From Bacillota bacterium (GTDB lineage Bacteria > Bacillota > Bacilli > Paenibacillales > Paenibacillaceae), in assembly GCA_023391635.1 (NCBI GenBank), contig JAEWAQ010000055.1, positions 1 through 25,628 of the forward strand: a stretch of 25,628 nucleotides of DNA, given 5' to 3'. The translations under genes and the position numbers were made by a program. The notes under the pieces were generated by a model. It was not told the origin of the DNA, made no database searches, and saw only the letters and a list, made by a program, of their open reading frames with translations. Shown piece after piece: positions 15,886 through 22,979 of the stretch; the first letter of the stretch is position 1, and every line of letters begins with the position of its first letter.

Positions 15886-17154
15886 TCATTCCGCATCCGG
15901 CCCGGTCGGCCTGGACAGTCCCATCCGATCATAAACGTTCAGAAGGAAATCCTCGGCGTAGGGCCGCAGGCGGGCGTGGAAATGGACCAGAGACCGGGTG
16001 ACAGCGGAATCAGCGACCAAAGTCGCCTCAGTTACGGCGGCTTCGGCCGCTTGCCTATCCCCAGTCAGCAGCAGCGCAACGCCTTCCGCCGTCTTCCCCC
16101 ATTCGGTAAGGGGAGCGGCTCTGTTCGCGGCCCGAATTTCTGCCAAGCCGGCGACCGCTTGACCGTCAAGGGCCAGGGCCGTTCCAAGGGCAATCCGGGC
16201 CAGAGCATCCTCCGCATCCAGAGCGGCAGCGCGACGCGCAGCCGACCCAGCGGCAGCCGGGTCACCAGCCGCCGCCTGCACAACGGACAGGAACGTCCAA
16301 GCCAGCGATGCGTCTGGGTGGGTATCCCTCACGGTTTGGGCAGCGTCCACTGCATCGCCTGTACGCCGGAGCGCGAGCAAGATAAGGCTCCTGGTGACGA
16401 GGTTATGCACATCGTCAGGAGTCTCGATGGCCAACCGGTCGCTGAGGACGAGCGCTTCTTGAAGGCAGAGGTTCGCCCGCAGAATTTCCACGGCTTCTTT
16501 GGCAATCGACAGCCAAGCCCGGTCTTCAGCATAGGACAGGGCGGTGCGAATCGCGTCGACGGACTCGGTCAAGCGGCCTTCGCATCGGCACACGGCTGCC
16601 CAGCATCGGTGGGTTTGGGGGTTCGTCGACCCCAACGCAACGGCTGCAGCCAAATGCGTCCGGTACGCTGCGTCATCACCAGCTTGATGGGCTATCAGAG
16701 CGGAAGCCAGCTGCATTTCCGCAAGGGCCGCGCCAGCTTTGTTCCGGATCTCCACCGATGTTGATTCTGAGAGAGTCCGATGAAGCTCGTTTTTTGAGAG
16801 TTCCGGGGTAAATGGATGCGCCTCTTCCGCCCTGGCGATCCTACCGAGCCACTCATACTCAGAATCGACCGCTCGTCCTGCTTGGTCCAGCGTGCCCGCT
16901 TCCGTTGTCCGACCCAATGATCGGAGCACATCAACCAGTTCAAAGCGCACCCGCGCGGAATCCGGTTCCAAAGCCAAAGCTTGTTGAAGATGCTGCTCCG
17001 CCGTCGCCGCATCTCCCTGCCGAACCAACGCTCTTGCCATGCAGTAGTGGTAGTTGACCGCTATGTCCCGCCGGATCCGCGCGCGCCAGTTGTCGAAGTC
17101 GATTGAATCAACAGAAGAGACAATGGGCATTGTAGACCATTTTGTTATGGGCAT
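15886..17154 (-). CDS. Tetratricopeptide-repeat (TPR) protein
   Basis: The 422-residue, Ala- and Leu-rich helical protein carries TPR-like pairs. The clearest is residues 37-75 (YHYCMARALVRQGDAATAEQ, followed by ALALEPDSARVRFELVDVLRSLG). Others are AALAEMQLASALIAHQAGDD, AETRAW-type helices near 180-210, and LARIALGTALALDGQAVAG near 335-355. No signal peptide or membrane segment is seen, and no catalytic domain is fused. TPR proteins are scaffolds, and in glycan clusters they often accompany glycosyltransferases. A partner cannot be named. GGAAAG lies 6 bases before ATG 17154; a second ATG eight codons later has no ribosome site. The gene lies between two IS605-type right ends that point at it from both sides. 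Confidence 0.75.
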   Translation of the reverse strand: MPITKWSTMPIVSSVDSIDFDNWRARIRRDIAVNYHYCMARALVRQGDAATAEQHLQQALALEPDSARVRFELVDVLRSLGRTTEAGTLDQAGRAVDSEYEWLGRIARAEEAHPFTPELSKNELHRTLSESTSVEIRNKAGAALAEMQLASALIAHQAGDDAAYRTHLAAAVALGSTNPQTHRCWAAVCRCEGRLTESVDAIRTALSYAEDRAWLSIAKEAVEILRANLCLQEALVLSDRLAIETPDDVHNLVTRSLILLALRRTGDAVDAAQTVRDTHPDASLAWTFLSVVQAAAGDPAAAGSAARRAAALDAEDALARIALGTALALDGQAVAGLAEIRAANRAAPLTEWGKTAEGVALLLTGDRQAAEAAVTEATLVADSAVTRSLVHFHARLRPYAEDFLLNVYDRMGLSRPTGPDAE

Positions 17155-17207
17155 GCGCTTTCCGGGGGAGCCTACGACGCCATGCTTGGATCGTCAAATT
17201 GGGCTTA

Positions 17208-17660
17208 GTGACAACTCCGTCGCCTGACGGCGACGGCTTCTCGGAGCTATGCGGCAACCCGCTGACTTGACGACCGAAGGCCGTGTCCCGGCCCCGAGCA
17301 ATTGCTCGATGCAGCATGACCTGCGCCGCCGCTACGTTCCCGATCCAGCACGCATCCTCAGTCGCAGCGATGCGTGCGGTCGGGCAGCATCTTGGCAACG
17401 ACGGTCCCGCAGTCCGGGCAGGTTTGCAAGGTTTCGCGCGGATCGACGGCGACCAGCATCGCACCGGCACGTGCAGTCTTGTCCGTGATAAATTGCCGAA
17501 GTTGGCCCCACGCGGCGTTGTGAACAGCCTTGACGAGCATTGACCGGGCCAGCTTGTGCAGGAAATCGCGGCGTCGGCTGGCCGCCGCTTCTGGGCCGGA
17601 CGTTCAGTCCACGGCGGGGCTGCGACCGTCTCCCCGTCCAACGTGGCGACCAGCGACGCC
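17208..17660 (-). pseudogene. Broken tnpB (IS200/IS605 family)
   Basis: Reading the minus strand, TnpB pieces appear in order: ATLDGETVAAP (start of the RuvC-I region, 17600-17635), then in another frame ASRRRDFLHKLARS joined to VHNAAWGQLRQFITDKTARA, AMLVAVDPRETLQTCPDCG and DRTHRCD. The next codon, Cys in the family, is TGA (17358-17360). Translation would resume as GCVLDR, and one extra base then shifts the frame to NVAAAQVMLHRAIARGRDTA. The segment that should lie between HKLARS and the NAAWG helix, including the RuvC-II glutamate region, is missing. The hairpin right end (17217-17236) and the terminal AGTTGTCAC (to 17208) remain. The element is therefore inactive through deletion, a nonsense codon and frameshifts. 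Its right end points at the TPR gene start 53 bp away. Confidence 0.85.
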
Positions 17661-17667
17661 TAGCCAT

Positions 17668-17841
17668 TTAGGGGGCGTCGTGACGTTCAGGATGGTCCCG
17701 TAGACCGAGAGCTGAACGATGGTCCGACACGAACACCGGATCGAGCCGCCCCAACAGCGGAACCTGGCGGTTGGTTCGAACCTCCTCCGACAGCAGCAGG
17801 CACCCACGGATCAGCTCCGCCGGCATGTTCTGTGCCTGCAT
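17668..17841 (-). CDS. Small hypothetical protein (57 residues)
   Basis: The ATG (17841) shares one base with the TGA of the preceding tiny ORF (TGATG), a classic coupling arrangement. The product starts MQAQNMPAELIRGCLLLSEE and ends in a polar His- and Arg-rich tail. No family is recognised. It ends just before the broken tnpB, so the 3' end may have been cut and replaced by element sequence. It lies among plasmid-type sequence. Confidence 0.4.
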   Translation of the reverse strand: MQAQNMPAELIRGCLLLSEEVRTNRQVPLLGRLDPVFVSDHRSALGLRDHPERHDAP

Positions 17842-17912
17842 CACCGAAGACGGTCCGCCTCCTCGCGCTCGCGGGCCCGCTCTTGAACCTTGCCGATCGT
17901 CAAGCCGTGCAT
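17841..17912 (-). CDS. Tiny ORF (23 residues) with strong ribosome site
   Basis: The frame MHGLTIGKVQERAREREEAD... ends after three more residues (RLR) and overlaps the next ORF as TGATG. A full AGGAGG lies 5 bases before the ATG, the best ribosome site in this region. The product would be a charged helix. It may be a real leader or microprotein that couples translation to the 57-residue ORF, or the truncated start of a longer protein. Function is unknown. Confidence 0.4.
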   Translation of the reverse strand: MHGLTIGKVQERAREREEADRLR

Positions 17913-17991
17913 CGCCGCCTCCTGTCCAGGGCCTCCCATCCAAGGGGCGCTACCGCGCCGCCATGAACTGGCGCGCCTCGCGATCCGGGCA

Positions 17992-18247
17992 TCAGGGGAG
18001 CTTGGGGATCGATGCCAGAAAGGCCTCCTTACGCGTTCAATCGATCACCTGCTGATAGGTGGCTCCGGCCATGGCCATCCGCGCCAGCATCCCGAACCGC
18101 GTCAACCTCCTAACAGAACTGTTCCGTCACCGTCCGCGCTTCCTCTTCCGCCAGATGGATTTCGTCCTGCACGAGGGCTCGCGGCACCTCCGAAAAGCTC
18201 GCTCCCGAGCGCTCCCTCAGGCTTCTGACTTCATCCACCAAGGCCAT
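17992..18247 (-). pseudogene. Decayed small gene next to the repeat array
   Basis: ATG 18247 follows GGGGGGATAAA and opens a frame (MALVDEVRSLRERSGASFSE...) of 45 codons ending in TAG at 18110-18112. In the neighbouring frame the text continues as LTRFGMLARMAMAGATYQQV, then ID, a TGA (18037-18039), and TRKEAFLASIPKLP before a second stop at 17992-17994. The amino-acid make-up stays protein-like through both breaks, so I read it as one gene of roughly 80-85 codons with a frameshift and a nonsense change. The product would be helical with a charged first half. Family not recognised. It starts 12 bp from the dyad repeats, which would lie over its promoter. Confidence 0.35.
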
Positions 18248-18258
18248 TTTATCCCCCC

Positions 18259-18516
18259 TGGGTCAGGCACATTCCTACCCATGTGCTTGACCCATCCCCC
18301 CCAGGCACATAGAGCGGATTCGCGCTCCGCGGCTTCGGTAACCGATGGGTCAGGCACATGTTATGTGCCTGACCCATACCGAGTAAGCACATAGCGGAAA
18401 CTCGTGCGAAGGATCGTTCCGTTTAGGACATGGGCCAAGCACATATTATGTGCCTGACCCATATGCTACGGGCACATATGGAAACGTCTCAAAACGTTTC
18501 CGCCGCACTGTGCTTG
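18259..18516. repeat. Three tandem units of about 85 bp with dyads and degenerate third sites
   Basis: The word TGGGTCAGGCACAT occurs, with small changes, at 18259-18272, 18346-18359 and 18431-18444. Each is followed by its inverted copy at 18281-18294, 18363-18376 and 18448-18461, and then by a weaker forward copy ending in GCACATA near 18299-18312, 18381-18394 and 18466-18478. The units start 87 and 85 bp apart and also share a GCGGAAACTCG-like part after the third site. This regular order fits protein-binding sites, such as replication iterons or an operator array, of a plasmid. It lies upstream of the decayed minus-strand gene and about 290 bp upstream of the ParM-like gene. Confidence 0.75.
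18480..18501. promoter_or_regulatory. 8-bp inverted repeat GGAAACGT/ACGTTTCC
   Basis: Arms 18480-18487 and 18494-18501 surround six bases, directly after the third unit of the repeat array. The size and symmetry are those of a dimeric repressor site. The protein that binds it is unknown. Confidence 0.35.
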
Positions 18517-18617
18517 TTGCAGATCGTATCTTTAGAGCCCCCCAAACCGTGGGTTTCTGGCGCTCCTGATCCACTCGTTACTTCCCGATCACCTGCCGGT
18601 CACCTTCAGGTTCGATA

Positions 18618-18644
18618 CCGCCGAAAATCGGTGTCTTTCGGCGG
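18618..18644. repeat. 9-bp inverted repeat (CCGCCGAAA/TTTCGGCGG)
   Basis: Arms 18618-18626 and 18636-18644 are exact, with a 9-base spacer. It could be a hairpin in RNA or a binding site. It has no T run, so it is not an obvious terminator. It lies between the repeat array and the ParM-like gene. Confidence 0.35.
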
Positions 18645-18687
18645 CGCGAACAGACCGTCCGATCTCCTATCCTCACCTCCAGATTAC

Positions 18688-18715
18688 CGCAGGGTGACCT
18701 CATGGTCACCCTGCG
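18688..18715. promoter_or_regulatory. 12-bp inverted repeat containing GGTGACC/GGTCACC
   Basis: Arms 18688-18699 and 18704-18715 are perfect around a TCAT centre. The GGTCACC word is the same one that makes up the 11-bp direct repeats 38 bp further on, so one protein (a ParR-like adaptor or repressor) may bind both. Confidence 0.5.
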
Positions 18716-18752
18716 CGCGAACTCCGCAGTCGGCCCTCGGTGGCTGATCGCC

Positions 18753-18783
18753 CAGGTCACCCGCAGGTTACCCGCAGGTCACC
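18753..18783 (+). promoter_or_regulatory. Tandem 11-bp repeats, candidate parC centromere or operator
   Basis: CAGGTCACCCG, CAGGTTACCCG and CAGGTCACC follow each other with an exact 11-bp period and end 20 bp before the ATG of the ParM-like gene. A related GGTCACC also occurs at 18599-18605, and a dyad of the same word lies at 18688-18715. In actin-type plasmid segregation systems, ParR binds arrays of direct repeats upstream of parM that serve as both centromere and operator. The position and period fit that model. No parR gene is visible, perhaps because the locus is truncated. Confidence 0.5.
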
Positions 18784-18802
18784 AGAGAGGATTTGGCCCA
18801 CC

Positions 18803-19132
18803 ATGCCATTCGTCCGAGGTCTCGATAGCGGCTATTCAAATTTGAAGCTGGCCTCCGGCGATCTAACGGATTCCGGCAAGCCAGGCCTGGCGGTGACCCG
18901 CATTCTGCCGGCCGGCGCCGGTCCTTCGTCCGATCTGCCGCTCAAAATGGGCCGGGCGGAGGGGGATGCCGACGCCCTGGTGGTCAACGTGAACGGCGAG
19001 AAATGGGTCGCCGGCGTCGATCAGACACGGCTGGAGACCTCCGTCCGCGAGTTGCATGCCACTCTCATTGAAGCTCGGAGAGGCCAAATCGCCATAGCAA
19101 CGCGCACGGCTTATTGCCGCTCCTCCCATTAA
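18803..19132 (+). pseudogene. Truncated ParM/StbA-like actin-type plasmid segregation protein
   Basis: From ATG 18803 the frame reads MPFVRGLDSGYSNLKLASGD, matching the phosphate-1 loop of actin-like ATPases (Asp-x-Gly-x-x-x-x-Lys). It goes on with RILPAGAGPSSDLPLKMG and DADALVVNVNGEKWVAGVDQ, typical of plasmid-borne ParM/StbA-like proteins of alphaproteobacteria. After VRELHA, at about 19062, the text becomes unrelated and stops at 19132, giving about 109 codons where a full gene would have more than 300. No later part of the actin fold (phosphate-2, adenosine motifs) follows. It is therefore a 5' fragment cut by a rearrangement. GAGAGG lies 13 bases upstream, a rather distant ribosome site. 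The direct-repeat array lies just before it. Confidence 0.65.
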
Positions 19133-19300
19133 TTAAAATTATCCATAAACATTCAACTTTTGTGACAATTGCCCCTGTGGCCATTTTGGGACCCTTGTCA
19201 CACATCCAATCGATAGTGGTAGGTCAACTTTGGGACATGGGGAGTTGGTCCACAACCTTCCCGATGAAGCATCCCCACGCCCGCATGGCTCAGGTTGATC
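19133..19300. other. A+T-rich gap before the beta-helix gene, with an inverted repeat
   Basis: The 168 bp hold the inverted repeat TGTGACAA (19161-19168) and TTGTCACA (19195-19202), exact 8-bp arms with a 26-base spacer, and two copies of TTGGGAC. These could be operator sites for the gene at 19301 or the scar of a lost element. No gene is seen, and a promoter cannot be fixed with confidence. Confidence 0.35.
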
Positions 19301-22300
19301 ATGGCCGCCTCCACCGACAAGACCCTCGCCGTACCAATTATTGTGAACGCCTGGGGCGTGTCGGCGGGGCAAGCGCCGCATTTCAAGCTGCTGGTCGACG
19401 ACGTGGTCGTGGGCGAGGCCTGGGTAGCCGCCACCACCAGCGCCGCCTACAGCTTCCAAGTCGCGGTCAACCCCGACGAGGGGCACCGCATCACGGTCTG
19501 GTACGACAACGACGCCGTGGTGAACGGCGTGGACCGCAACCTGTTCGTCGGCTCCATCACCGTCGACGGGCAGGAGATCAAGGCGACCGACCCGCGCGCC
19601 ACCTACGACAAGGGCGCCTACGACGGCAAAGACGTGGTCAAGGGCCAGGAGGGGCTGTACTGGGGCGGCGCGCTTTCCTTCGGGCTCGGCGAGGAGGTCT
19701 TCGGCGGGCCGATGGTCAAGCCGCTCCCCGCCCCGGAGCCGGTCATCACCCGGACGGTGCCGATCACCGTCCAAGCCGCCCTCCCCTCCTCCGCCAGCAC
19801 GGCGGCGCGTTTCACGGTGCTGGTCGACGGCGTCGTGGTGGGCCAGGGCGAGGTCACGGGGACAGCCACAACGCCCTTTATCTTTGCGGCGCCCCTGGAC
19901 CCGTCCGTCGCCCACATGGTGCAGGTCCTGCCGGCCGCCGGCACCGCCGCGAACGCCCTGTCCATCTCCGGCCTGTCGGTGAACGGCCGCAGTCTCGCCG
20001 CGACGCCCGCCGCAGACGGATCCGTTACCCAGACGGTCGTAGCCCCGGTTTTCCAGGGTACGGCCTCCACGGCCGAGGCTCCCTCGGGTGCGGCCTACTA
20101 CGTGGCCAAGAACGGCAAGGACACGTGGTCCGGCCGACTGGCCGAGCCGAACGCCGACGGTACAGACGGGCCCTTTGCCAGCCTGGAACGGGCGCAGGCG
20201 GCCATGCGTGGCAGCGCCGTCAAGACCACCTACGTCCGCGAAGGCACCTACGCGCTGTCGCAAACGCTGGACCTGACCAGCGCGGACAGCGGCGTGCGTA
20301 TCCTGGGCTACCCGGGCGAGCAGGTGGTGATCAGCGGCGGCCAGACGGTCTCAGGTTTCGTCAGCGAAGGCAACGGCGTCTATTCCGCCACCCTGGCCTC
20401 CGCGCCGGGCTTCGACGTCACGGTCAACGGGGTGCGCTACGCGCTCGCCTCCAAGGCAGCCTATGACCCCAGCGACCCGACGACCGGCTGGTTCGTCGCC
20501 GACGCGGTGGCGGCCGGCGCCAGCAGCCGGTCGCTGCGCTATCACACCGGCGACGTCACCGCCGCCGACCTCGTGCCCGGCCTGAGGATCCAGGTCTTTG
20601 ACACGGAGCGGCTGCAGGACGCCATCCTGACGGTGGCGGGCATCGACACCACGACGCGGACGATCACTTTCACATCGGACGCGCCTTTCACCTTGCGCGA
20701 CGGCTCCACCTTCCGCCTGCTCGGTAACGCCGCCTACGTGGACCAAGCCGGCGAGTTCGCCTACCGGGCTTCGGACGGGCGGCTGGTCATCGATGTGGGG
20801 GCTGGTGCCAGCTTCGACGGCTCCGGCGTCTCGGTGGCGCGGCTCGGGACGTTGCTGCGCCTGAACGGCGCGGCCGGCGTCACTCTCCAGGGGCTGACCT
20901 TCACCGACACGACGACCGACGGCTACGCGCTCGACGTGGTCGGCGGCGGCGTGAACCAGATCATCGGCAACAGCTTCGTGAACGTCGGCACCGGTGTCCA
21001 CGTCACCCAGGGCTCCGACCGCAACCTCGTCAGCGGCAACTACCTGGACCATCTGGGCATCAGCGGCGTCCTGCTGGACGGCCAGTCCGACGGCAACACG
21101 GTGACCGGCAACCGGATCCAGCACATCGGCGAGGTCCGCTCCTACGCCGGCGGCATCATGGGTGCCGGCATCAACGACACGGTGATCTCCTACAACGACA
21201 TCGACCACAGCTCCCGCTACGGCATCTCGATCAAGAACTGGAACGCCGCCACCGTCAGCCTGAACAATTCCATCCTCTACAACCGCGTCCGTAACACCGG
21301 CGAGAAAACGGCCGATTCCGGCGCCATCGAGCTGCTCGGGCGGTCTGGCCTGATCACCAACACGCTGGTCAAGGGCAACTGGATCGAGCACGCCGGCGGC
21401 ATCGCCACCACCAGCACCGGCGCGTGGCTGCGCGACTACAAGGGCTTCGGCGTCTATCTGGACGACATGACCAGCGGCGTCACCGTCCAGGACAATTTCC
21501 TGAAGGACACGTCCTGGGCCAGCGTGATGATTCACGGCGGCCACGACAACACGGTGACCAACAACATCGGCGTGCTGGGGTCGAACAACGAGAGCTTCCT
21601 GCGGATCGAGTGGGTAACCTCGGGCAGCAGCCCCATCATTCCCGCCAACAACACCATCACCCGCAACATCATCGAAGGTGTGGTCCCGCTGGGCAGCTAC
21701 GTCACACTGCTGTCCGCCGGCGCCAACGCCATCGATTACAACGTCGTGCACCGCGTCACGGCCTACGGCGCCCACGACCTGGCCGCCGACCCGCTGTTCG
21801 CCGATCCCTATGACAACGACTACAGCCTGCTCGCCCCGTCGCCGGCGCTCACCGCGGGCATCCACGACCTCACCTGGATGCTGATGGGGATGCCCCCGGG
21901 CAGCACGCCGGTGCCCGACCCATCCGGCGGCGGAGGCAGTGCGCTGCCACCCGCAGTTCCCGAGGCCACCGCGCCTCCGACAACGGTGCCGGATCCCTCC
22001 CCCACCCCATCGGCACCCGTTTCGGATCCGACGCCCACGCCTGTGTCCGCCCCGCCGCTCACGGCACTAGCACCCCCGTCCGTCCAGCTCAGCCGGATCG
22101 AGAACGGCATCGCGGGCGAGGCGACGGCCTACGCCTACGACGGGCCGATTGCGTCCCTGACATGGAGCTTCCTCGGCAACGACCGCAACGAGGTCGTCCG
22201 AGGGTCGGGGGACAGCGACTTCCTGAACCTGCTCGGCGGCGACGACGCGGCGGACGGTTCTGCGGGCGACGACGTGCTTGACGGCGGCGCGGGATCGAAC

Positions 22301-22615
22301 TTTCTCACCGGCGGAGCGGGCAAGGACACCTTCTTCGTCGACGCGCGCAACGGACAGACGACCTGGTCCACCGTCACCGACCTGGACAAGGGCGAATGGG
22401 CGACGGTGTGGGGCTATCGTCCGGGCACCTCCCGGCTGACCTGGGAGGAGATGGGGGGAACCGCCGGCTACAAGGGGGCCACGGTCCACGTCGACATCGA
22501 CGGCAACGGCACCATCGACGCCAGCATGACCTTCACCGGCAAGGCTGTGGGCGCCATGACCGTTACCGCCGGCACCAGCGGTGCCGATAGCTACCTCGCC
22601 TTCATCTCCCTTTAA
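19301..22615 (+). CDS. Large secreted beta-helix protein with carbohydrate-binding and RTX domains
   Basis: Start set at ATG 19301 (AGG 6 bases upstream), giving 1104 residues; a TTG two codons earlier is less likely. There is no Sec signal. Domain order: residues 8-133, a calcium-dependent carbohydrate-binding-like domain (VPIIVNAWGVSAGQAPHFKL, VGEAWV, RITVWYDNDAVVNG); 151-235, a diverged second copy (VPITVQAAL, FTVLVDGVVVGQGEV); 266-860, a right-handed parallel beta-helix that opens YYVAKNGKDTWSG...DGPFASLERAQ and shows repeated short turns such as NSFVNVGTGVHVTQGSDRN and NYLDHLGISGVLLDGQSDGN; 865-928, a Pro/Thr/Ser-rich linker; about 975-1013, RTX nonapeptides (GGDDAADGS, GDDVLDGGAGSNFLTGGAGK); then a C-terminal tail. 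RTX repeats at the C terminus point to type I secretion. It probably binds and cuts or modifies an acidic extracellular polysaccharide. No catalytic residues can be assigned. Confidence 0.85.
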   Translation: MAASTDKTLAVPIIVNAWGVSAGQAPHFKLLVDDVVVGEAWVAATTSAAYSFQVAVNPDEGHRITVWYDNDAVVNGVDRNLFVGSITVDGQEIKATDPRATYDKGAYDGKDVVKGQEGLYWGGALSFGLGEEVFGGPMVKPLPAPEPVITRTVPITVQAALPSSASTAARFTVLVDGVVVGQGEVTGTATTPFIFAAPLDPSVAHMVQVLPAAGTAANALSISGLSVNGRSLAATPAADGSVTQTVVAPVFQGTASTAEAPSGAAYYVAKNGKDTWSGRLAEPNADGTDGPFASLERAQAAMRGSAVKTTYVREGTYALSQTLDLTSADSGVRILGYPGEQVVISGGQTVSGFVSEGNGVYSATLASAPGFDVTVNGVRYALASKAAYDPSDPTTGWFVADAVAAGASSRSLRYHTGDVTAADLVPGLRIQVFDTERLQDAILTVAGIDTTTRTITFTSDAPFTLRDGSTFRLLGNAAYVDQAGEFAYRASDGRLVIDVGAGASFDGSGVSVARLGTLLRLNGAAGVTLQGLTFTDTTTDGYALDVVGGGVNQIIGNSFVNVGTGVHVTQGSDRNLVSGNYLDHLGISGVLLDGQSDGNTVTGNRIQHIGEVRSYAGGIMGAGINDTVISYNDIDHSSRYGISIKNWNAATVSLNNSILYNRVRNTGEKTADSGAIELLGRSGLITNTLVKGNWIEHAGGIATTSTGAWLRDYKGFGVYLDDMTSGVTVQDNFLKDTSWASVMIHGGHDNTVTNNIGVLGSNNESFLRIEWVTSGSSPIIPANNTITRNIIEGVVPLGSYVTLLSAGANAIDYNVVHRVTAYGAHDLAADPLFADPYDNDYSLLAPSPALTAGIHDLTWMLMGMPPGSTPVPDPSGGGGSALPPAVPEATAPPTTVPDPSPTPSAPVSDPTPTPVSAPPLTALAPPSVQLSRIENGIAGEATAYAYDGPIASLTWSFLGNDRNEVVRGSGDSDFLNLLGGDDAADGSAGDDVLDGGAGSNFLTGGAGKDTFFVDARNGQTTWSTVTDLDKGEWATVWGYRPGTSRLTWEEMGGTAGYKGATVHVDIDGNGTIDASMTFTGKAVGAMTVTAGTSGADSYLAFISL

Positions 22616-22619
22616 GGTC

Positions 22620-22979
22620 TCAGGTGTTCCTGGGAGCCGGCTTTTTGGCCGGCTGGGGGACGACGCTGTTCCGGGCCGGGGCCGCAGGGGTAGCCGCGGC
22701 GGCCTTTGCGGGCTGCGCCGAGGGCTTCGCGGCGACGGTGAGCGGCTGCGTTTCCACCGCGGGCGCTTGGACCGCGGGGATCTGGGCGAGCCGCGCCTGC
22801 GTGCCGGCCTTCGACGGGAAGGCGAGCGGCAGGAACATGGCGGTGAAGGTGAGCACGGCGACGAGCGTCTTCGTCGCCTCCCACGCGAAGACCGGGCCGC
22901 CGGAGCGGGCGCGGACGGGTTCCGCCGGGACGGCGGCCAGGGTCGGGCCAACCAGGGACGGGGCTTCGGTCAGGGACAT
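22620..22979 (-). CDS. Small Pro/Ala-rich protein with one membrane segment
   Basis: Start placed at ATG 22979 (MSLTEAPSLVGPTLAAVPAE), giving 119 residues. The frame is open to 23030 but has no better ribosome site there. One hydrophobic segment (TLVAVLTFTAMFLPLAFP, about 38-55) is followed by a Pro/Ala/Lys tail (65-119). This suggests a single-pass inner-membrane protein with a flexible periplasmic tail. The stop faces that of the beta-helix gene, only 4 bp away (convergent). The inverted repeat AGCCGGC/GCCGGCT near 22636-22656 falls inside its last codons and may help end transcription of the beta-helix gene. Function unknown. Confidence 0.55.
   Translation of the reverse strand: MSLTEAPSLVGPTLAAVPAEPVRARSGGPVFAWEATKTLVAVLTFTAMFLPLAFPSKAGTQARLAQIPAVQAPAVETQPLTVAAKPSAQPAKAAAATPAAPARNSVVPQPAKKPAPRNT

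Noticed and set aside
15620..15889. Minus-strand 89-codon frame over the hairpin region
   Set aside because: Its text mirrors the palindromic non-coding element and has no protein-like features.
18259..18516. CRISPR array
   Set aside because: Repeats are 14 bp and alternate in direction, spacers are partly similar to each other, and no cas genes are present. Dyad operator or iteron units explain it better.
19114..20466. Plus-strand 450-codon frame rich in Arg and Gly
   Set aside because: It is an out-of-frame shadow of the first part of the beta-helix gene.
20351..21865. Minus-strand 504-codon frame
   Set aside because: It is antisense to the beta-helix gene, has Asp/Val/Ala shadow composition and no motif.
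22636..22656. Terminator for the beta-helix gene
   Set aside because: The AGCCGGC/GCCGGCT hairpin has its T run in the loop and none after the stem, and it is part of the coding end of the convergent gene. Mentioned only as a possible aid.
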